Below, one piece after another: positions 32,318 through 36,487 of a stretch of DNA of 36,487 nucleotides (position 1 is the first letter of the stretch; every line of letters starts with the position of its first letter). The DNA lies in the NCBI GenBank assembly GCA_014190215.1, contig BJGB01000002.1, positions 1 through 36,487 on the forward strand, written 5' to 3'. This DNA comes from Actinomycetes bacterium (lineage in GTDB: Bacteria; Actinomycetota; Acidimicrobiia; Acidimicrobiales; Ilumatobacteraceae). The notes under the pieces were generated by a model. The model ran no database searches. It saw only the letters and a program-made list of their open reading frames with translations, and was not told the origin of the DNA. The translations under genes were made by a program, and so were the position numbers.

Positions 32318-34078
32318 CTACGTCAGAGTGAGGAAGAGTTTTTGGGCACTGTTACCACCAGGACCCGATGGCTCAACTTGAATGTCGATGGTGACGGTGC
32401 CCGTCGACCAAGACTTCGACCTTGCGGTGAAACAAGCCTGAAGATCCCATGACGCTTGCAGAGTGCTAGTCGCTTTATCGTCAGTGGGATTAGCCAAAGT
32501 ATCGGTTGTCATCTCGACATCGGTGTAGGTCGCTGCATCACACTTACCGAAGTTGCCATTTGACGGCCCGCCGCTGGGGGGGTTCGGCATGTCGGGGGTG
32601 TACCTAAACCCACCAAGGTTGTAAAAGCCAGGTGTCTCACCGTCAATGGCGAAACGTTGTGGGCGATACATCCGCAATACCAAAGTTTGTGTTGAGGCAA
32701 TGGAAATCGTGGGGATGGAACTGGCTGTGTAGTCGATTGGGGTGTCAGTGTCGCAGGTCCCGCCCGTGGTCCCGACGCAGTACCCCTGCAGCATCGGATG
32801 GGTCACGAACACGAACCCAGCAGTAGCGGTGAATTCATATACCTTGCCAGTCGTTGTGGTGACCCGTTGGATGAAAGTGTCTTGCCCAGACGGCAGACTG
32901 GCCTGCGAGGTGAAAGTCTGCGCGGTGAATCCAGCCGCTGCCACGTTGTTTATTTTTCCTAGGCCGATTTGCCACTGAATGTCTCCAGTGCTACCAGCGG
33001 TCACTTCGGCGTAGTCGGCAGGGGCGTACGAAACGCCCACTCCCTTGATCTCCATCTTCGTCACAGGTTCACCACAGACTTGAGTGATCGGTGAAAAGAC
33101 CATCGACATTGACGCTGCGACTTGAGTGAAAATAGATGCGTCAGTCGCTCCGTGAATTCCCGTACCGTAGAAATTCAAGGTGTCTGCATAGTTAGGCGCT
33201 GTGGCCTTGTAGTTGGTGAAGATATGAAATGAAGCAGCGGCTTCACAAGTAGCCGCATCAGTCGACGAGCCAGTGACAGTCGGTTCAGGGGTAACTGAGT
33301 CAGCCGAGTCAACGTTTGAGTCCCCATCATCATTCACATCAAAGGCATTTGGGATGCCGTCATCATCGAAGTCGCCACCGTCGAGGTCATCCACATTGAC
33401 CTTCGCTCCACCGCCACCGCCCTCCGCTGGCGGACCTGGGCAGGTTGGCGGACACGCCATTGGTGAACGATTACCGGTAAGGAAAAGAGCACTCGCCGAA
33501 GCTGTTGTCGCTTTGCCATAGTTACCGACGCCTTTGGGCACTCCCTTGGTCGCTTTCGTTGTGGACGCAGTCGTCTTATCAACTTGCGATGAGGAGGTAG
33601 CGGTGTAACCGTAGCCCTGCTTATTTGATGCTGAAACATTCTTGATAGTGATCGTCTTTAGATCAATGGTGGTTGTAGCAGACGAAGAAAACTTTGTGTA
33701 TACACCAGTGGCACTTGCTAGTTTGGCGCCCTTCCAACCTAAGACCACGGGTCCGAAGTAATCGCCAGTCGTTGATGACACCAACTGCAGAGTCGCTCCG
33801 TCGAGAGAAGAAATTTTTGGCTTTGAGGGCGTCGTCAAGGTCACCGCAGTTGCCGTATTGCTGGTGATTTTCTTGGAGGCTAAAACGCGCCCTGTTTTCG
33901 CGACGAGAAGCAGAGTTTTATCTTTCGCTCCGGCGACACTCGCCTTGACTGTGTACTGCTTTGGGGTCGCACTTTGGACCTGTGGTGCTCGCGCACTCAC
34001 CGAGGTAGTGCTCAGACCGACTCCTGCGGCAAGCAAAGTCACAATCGCAACTATTTTGCATGAACTTGAAATCTTCAT
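32318..34078 (-). CDS. Large secreted protein with acidic Ca-binding-type repeat region
   Basis: A 586-residue protein with a Sec signal peptide (about 1-30, cleavage near VSARAPQ). Residues about 30-200 are Thr/Ser/Ala/Lys-rich beta-like sequence, followed by a Cys/Pro/Gly segment (MACPPTCPGPPAEGGGGG) and an acidic stretch at about 228-260 (DLDGGDFDDDGIPNAFDVNDDGD) that resembles thrombospondin type 3 / EF-like calcium-binding repeats and often serves as a linker. The remaining C-terminal 320 residues form a Thr-rich domain with several cysteines and no family I recognise. It is probably exported and cell-surface or extracellular. A GGGGG ribosome-binding site lies a few nt before the ATG at 34078. 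Confidence 0.75.
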   Translation of the reverse strand: MKISSSCKIVAIVTLLAAGVGLSTTSVSARAPQVQSATPKQYTVKASVAGAKDKTLLLVAKTGRVLASKKITSNTATAVTLTTPSKPKISSLDGATLQLVSSTTGDYFGPVVLGWKGAKLASATGVYTKFSSSATTTIDLKTITIKNVSASNKQGYGYTATSSSQVDKTTASTTKATKGVPKGVGNYGKATTASASALFLTGNRSPMACPPTCPGPPAEGGGGGAKVNVDDLDGGDFDDDGIPNAFDVNDDGDSNVDSADSVTPEPTVTGSSTDAATCEAAASFHIFTNYKATAPNYADTLNFYGTGIHGATDASIFTQVAASMSMVFSPITQVCGEPVTKMEIKGVGVSYAPADYAEVTAGSTGDIQWQIGLGKINNVAAAGFTAQTFTSQASLPSGQDTFIQRVTTTTGKVYEFTATAGFVFVTHPMLQGYCVGTTGGTCDTDTPIDYTASSIPTISIASTQTLVLRMYRPQRFAIDGETPGFYNLGGFRYTPDMPNPPSGGPSNGNFGKCDAATYTDVEMTTDTLANPTDDKATSTLQASWDLQACFTARSKSWSTGTVTIDIQVEPSGPGGNSAQKLFLTLT

Positions 34079-34130
34079 ATCAAACCCCCGGATTGTGAAG
34101 TATCAACTTACAAAAAAAGCATATATCTTT

Positions 34131-35336
34131 TTAGAAGGCGATGGGTAAGTTTTCTGGACCGAAGATAGCCACCGTGGATGGCTTCCAAATGACATCGCCG
34201 TTGATCCGCAAATTGGGAAGTCTCTGAGCCAAGATGGGTAATGCCTCTTGTTGTTCGGCGCGAGCCAAGGCGGCCCCGAGGCAATAATGAATGCCTGCAC
34301 CGAAGGTCATCTGCGGTTGACCTGCAGGTTCGCGGGTGATGTCGAAAGTGTTGGGTTCGTTAAAGACTGCGCTATCACGGTTTGCGAGGACTAGCGACGG
34401 CACGACCAAAGTCCCTTTGGGAAATAAAACGCCCTTATATTCAATGTCCTCGCTAGCGAACCGACCAGTGCTGCGGACGGCTCCGAAATAACGCATCGTC
34501 TCTTCTACGGCCTTTCCTGCCAACTCGGGGCGCTCGGCAAGAAGTTTCCATTGCTCAGGATGCTCAGCAAACAGCGCTACTGAACAACCAAGTTGATTGC
34601 GCGTTGTGTCGGTGCCACCAATGATCACGGCTTCAACCATTGAGACCAATTCGTTCTCACTGAGTTTGTCGCCGGCTTCTTCAGCAGCGATCAGACTTGT
34701 AATCAGGTCGTCGGCGGGACTATTGCGTCGCTCGGAGATCAGTTGGCGAACGTAGGCATCGAGATCTGCCTGAGCTGCCAAAATGAGGTCAATCTCGTTT
34801 GCGTTATTCGCATCAAAGATTCGCAAGACATCTTCGGCGACACGGCTGAAGAATTGCCAGTCTGATTTTGGCGCACCGAGAAGTTCGCAAATAATCGGGA
34901 TTGGGTAATGCTCACAGATATCAACGGCGAGATCGCAGTGGCCTTGAGCGACGATCGGGTCGATCAGCGAATTCATTACCTCGCGCATAAATGGGCGCAG
35001 ATGGTCGGCGGCTCGCGGCGAAAAAGATGGAGCCACCAAACGACGCAGTCGAGTGTGAACTTCTCCTTCAGAGGAAAGAATTGAGGGCTGACGATTTTCG
35101 CTGAGGCGCGGATCGTCAACGCCAAATGCGATGGCCGCTAAAGCAGCAGCACTGTGCCACCGTCGATCGCGCAAAATGGCCAAGCAATCCTCATAGTTGA
35201 AAATCGGGTAGGCGAAAAGACCTTTAGCGATCCACGAGTCTTGAGCAATACTCGCCAGTTGATCGCGTTCTGCTTGGCTACCGACGAAGTCAAAATCAAC
35301 CTGCGGAATATCGAGTTCATTAATGGAAATTGCCAT
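34131..35336 (-). CDS. Cytochrome P450
   Basis: A 401-residue soluble bacterial P450. Conserved features: I-helix GGTDTTRNQ, K-helix ExxR in EETMRYF, the PERF-like region FNEPNTFDITREP, and the heme loop FGAGIHYCLGAALAR with the Cys thiolate ligand. Substrate unknown; the neighbouring genes give no clear pathway and no ferredoxin is adjacent. TAAGTT (minus strand, 35348-35343) lies exactly six nt before the ATG at 35336, and no Shine-Dalgarno sequence is present, so a leaderless transcript is likely. The gene is divergent from a GNAT gene with only 25 nt between the start codons. Confidence 0.95.
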   Translation of the reverse strand: MAISINELDIPQVDFDFVGSQAERDQLASIAQDSWIAKGLFAYPIFNYEDCLAILRDRRWHSAAALAAIAFGVDDPRLSENRQPSILSSEGEVHTRLRRLVAPSFSPRAADHLRPFMREVMNSLIDPIVAQGHCDLAVDICEHYPIPIICELLGAPKSDWQFFSRVAEDVLRIFDANNANEIDLILAAQADLDAYVRQLISERRNSPADDLITSLIAAEEAGDKLSENELVSMVEAVIIGGTDTTRNQLGCSVALFAEHPEQWKLLAERPELAGKAVEETMRYFGAVRSTGRFASEDIEYKGVLFPKGTLVVPSLVLANRDSAVFNEPNTFDITREPAGQPQMTFGAGIHYCLGAALARAEQQEALPILAQRLPNLRINGDVIWKPSTVAIFGPENLPIAF

Positions 35337-35342
35337 GGGTTT

Positions 35343-35355
35343 AACTTAGTACCGT
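35343..35355. promoter_or_regulatory. Abutting divergent -10 elements for P450 and GNAT genes
   Basis: Minus-strand TAAGTT (35348-35343) serves P450 and plus-strand TACCGT (35350-35355) serves the GNAT gene, each six nt from its start codon. Both transcripts would be leaderless, and each promoter's -35 zone would lie inside the other gene's coding sequence. The two RNA polymerases could not occupy the site together. Confidence 0.5.
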
Positions 35356-35361
35356 GTCGCT

Positions 35362-35946
35362 ATGAGCGAAGTAGCCACAGCAGATGTTGCCGACTTGCCA
35401 GCCATCACCGCCAGTTTGGCTAGCGCCTTTTCCGACGACCCCGTGTTCATCTATCTAATGGGTGGAACTTTTGATGAACGACGAGCGACCTTGGCATTTG
35501 AGATGTTGGGGCGCAACATGTTGGATCACGGTCTGGTGTTGATGACGCCAGACCGTAAGGCAGCGGCATTTTGGTCTCCACCCGGGAAGTGGAAAGTTCC
35601 GCCACTAACAATTATTAGGACTCTTCCTCTCACGTTGCGCGCGTACAAATTCGGGATTTTTCGCGCTCTTGGGGCACTCGGTCGGATGGAGAAACTTCAT
35701 CCTCAGGAACCTCACTATTACCTCGAAGTTTTGGGGACTGACCCCGTTCAGCAAGGCCATGGTTACGGTGCCGCTTTAATGAACGAAATATTGAGCAGAG
35801 CTGATGAAGAAAGGGTCGGAGCATATTTGGAATCATCCAAAGACACCAATGTCCCGTATTACCGCCGATTCGGTTTTGAAGTCGTGGGTGAAATCCATCA
35901 TCCCAACGGACCAACAATGTGGCGGATGTGGCGCGACCCACGCTAA
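35362..35946 (+). CDS. GNAT family N-acetyltransferase
   Basis: A 194-residue acetyltransferase. Acetyl-CoA-binding motif A is YYLEVLGTDPVQQGHGYGAALM (positions about 116-137) with the Q-x-x-G-x-G/A loop, and the later segments AYLESSKDTNVPYYRRFGFEVVGE give motif B. The N-terminus (AFSDDPVFIYLM) resembles other stand-alone actinobacterial GNATs. It transfers an acetyl group to an unknown small molecule or protein. The ATG at 35362 follows TACCGT by six nt, with no ribosome-binding site, as with other leaderless starts here. Confidence 0.9.
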   Translation: MSEVATADVADLPAITASLASAFSDDPVFIYLMGGTFDERRATLAFEMLGRNMLDHGLVLMTPDRKAAAFWSPPGKWKVPPLTIIRTLPLTLRAYKFGIFRALGALGRMEKLHPQEPHYYLEVLGTDPVQQGHGYGAALMNEILSRADEERVGAYLESSKDTNVPYYRRFGFEVVGEIHHPNGPTMWRMWRDPR

Positions 35947-35981
35947 ACGATCCCTCATTTACTCACTGCTCTTTCGTCACC

Positions 35982-35987
35982 TAGAGT
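35982..35987 (+). promoter_or_regulatory. -10-like element for leaderless aldehyde dehydrogenase gene
   Basis: TAGAGT lies exactly six nt before the ATG at 35994, the same hexamer and spacing as for galU. No Shine-Dalgarno sequence is present. Confidence 0.45.
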
Positions 35988-35993
35988 GGGGTC

Positions 35994-36487
35994 ATGCAGA
36001 CTTACCAAAACTTTGTTGATGGAAAATATGTCGATGCGCAAGATGGACGCACGATCCCGGTGATCAATCCGTCCACAGGCGAGCAGTATGCGACGGCCCC
36101 ACTGTCATCATCTGATGATGTTGATCGGGCCATGAAAGCGGCTTCGCTGGCCTTTGAATCATGGCGTGATTCAACTCCAAAAGATCGTTCGCTGGCGTTG
36201 TTCCGAATCGCTGACGCCATTGAGGCACGAGCCGAAGAGTTCGTTGCATTGGAGTCACAGAATTGCGGTAAGCCCATCGAGATGACACGTTCTGAGGAAA
36301 TTCCTCCGATGGTCGACCATGTGCGTTTCTTCGCCACTGCGGCCCGCCACCTTGAGGGCAAAAGCGCAGGCGAGTATGTCCCCAATATGACGAGTTACAT
36401 TCGTCGTGAACCGATCGGCGTCTGTGCCCAAGTTGCCCCGTGGAACTATCCGATGATGATGGCCGTATGGCAGTTTGCACCTGCTAT
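35994..36487 (+). CDS. Aldehyde dehydrogenase, aminobutyraldehyde dehydrogenase-like, 3' truncated
   Basis: The first 164 residues of an ALDH-superfamily enzyme; the frame runs off the right edge. It starts MQTYQNFVDGKYVDAQDG and has VINPSTGE, then SQNCGKPI, FFATAARHLEGKSAGEYVPNM, IRREPIGVCAQVAPWNYPMMM, which includes the conserved PWNYP. The pattern between residues about 115 and 160 resembles gamma-aminobutyraldehyde dehydrogenases of polyamine breakdown, though other betaine-aldehyde-type enzymes are similar. The catalytic Cys and Glu lie beyond the window. About 300 residues are missing. Confidence 0.9.
   Translation, partial: MQTYQNFVDGKYVDAQDGRTIPVINPSTGEQYATAPLSSSDDVDRAMKAASLAFESWRDSTPKDRSLALFRIADAIEARAEEFVALESQNCGKPIEMTRSEEIPPMVDHVRFFATAARHLEGKSAGEYVPNMTSYIRREPIGVCAQVAPWNYPMMMAVWQFAPA

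Noticed and set aside
1-36487. CRISPR array, prophage, insertion sequence, rRNA operon
   Set aside because: No regularly spaced repeats, phage structural genes, transposases or rRNA sequences were seen on reading the window.

Overview
The window looks like an ordinary chromosomal segment of a high-GC Gram-positive (Actinomycetota), most likely of the class Acidimicrobiia. This is inference from gene content: an FmdB-galU-moeA(glp)-glpR neighbourhood shared with mycobacteria and streptomycetes, a DUF222/HNH gene, an LLM-class F420-type oxidoreductase, a P450, an acyl-CoA ligase, an alkyl-sulfatase-type hydrolase, and Thr/Ser/Ala-rich secreted lipoproteins. Base composition is moderate rather than very GC-rich. 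I see no prophage, CRISPR array, rRNA or insertion sequence.

Region 1 (1-8250) is a housekeeping block: the 3' end of a pmbA/TldE-type gene, uppP, an unusual cysteine-free fmdB homologue, galU, a glycolipid-binding-domain gene, moeA/glp, moaA, a DUF2071 gene, moaC, a three-helix membrane protein resembling the Glp receptor GlpR, and tRNA-Ala(CGC). The moeA gene may serve cofactor synthesis (moaA follows 4 nt later, moaC is close) and/or the gephyrin-like division role described for Glp/GlpR.

Region 2 (8230-12362) runs on the minus strand: an SDR dehydrogenase followed by a low-molecular-weight phosphatase whose stop lies inside the tRNA gene, a CIA30-type lipoprotein, a DUF222-HNH protein, and upstream of it two overlapping small ORFs with good ribosome-binding sites.

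Region 3 (12362-18672) carries an alkyl-sulfatase-type metallo-hydrolase, riboflavin synthase, rpsO, pnp with a clear downstream hairpin, dapB and a Prx5-type peroxiredoxin. Region 4 (18732-23946) has a DedA-like membrane protein, an acyl-CoA ligase, and three consecutive secreted lipoproteins: cupredoxin, beta-helix protein and DUF1996 protein. Region 5 (23943-28323) has a three-gene polar amino-acid ABC transporter divergent from a TetR regulator, with a perfect 9-bp inverted repeat over the tetR promoter, followed by a double-DEARH diiron protein. Region 6 (28361-36487) contains murF, an MFS exporter, a 58-residue zinc-ribbon gene that is easily missed, an LLM-class oxidoreductase, a large secreted protein with acidic Ca-binding-type repeats, P450, a GNAT acetyltransferase and the start of an aldehyde dehydrogenase.

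The most general signal is regulatory: at least thirteen genes on both strands have a TANNNT hexamer 6 or 7 nt before the start codon and no Shine-Dalgarno sequence, the layout of leaderless transcripts. A second class (rpsO, pnp, glpR, HNH, acyl-CoA ligase, peroxiredoxin, ABC binding protein, diiron protein) has conventional purine-rich ribosome-binding sites. The best candidates for undescribed biology are the small zinc-ribbon gene, the coupled small ORF pair, the secreted lipoprotein trio and the TetR-diiron unit. None amounts to an obvious new defence or mobile system.
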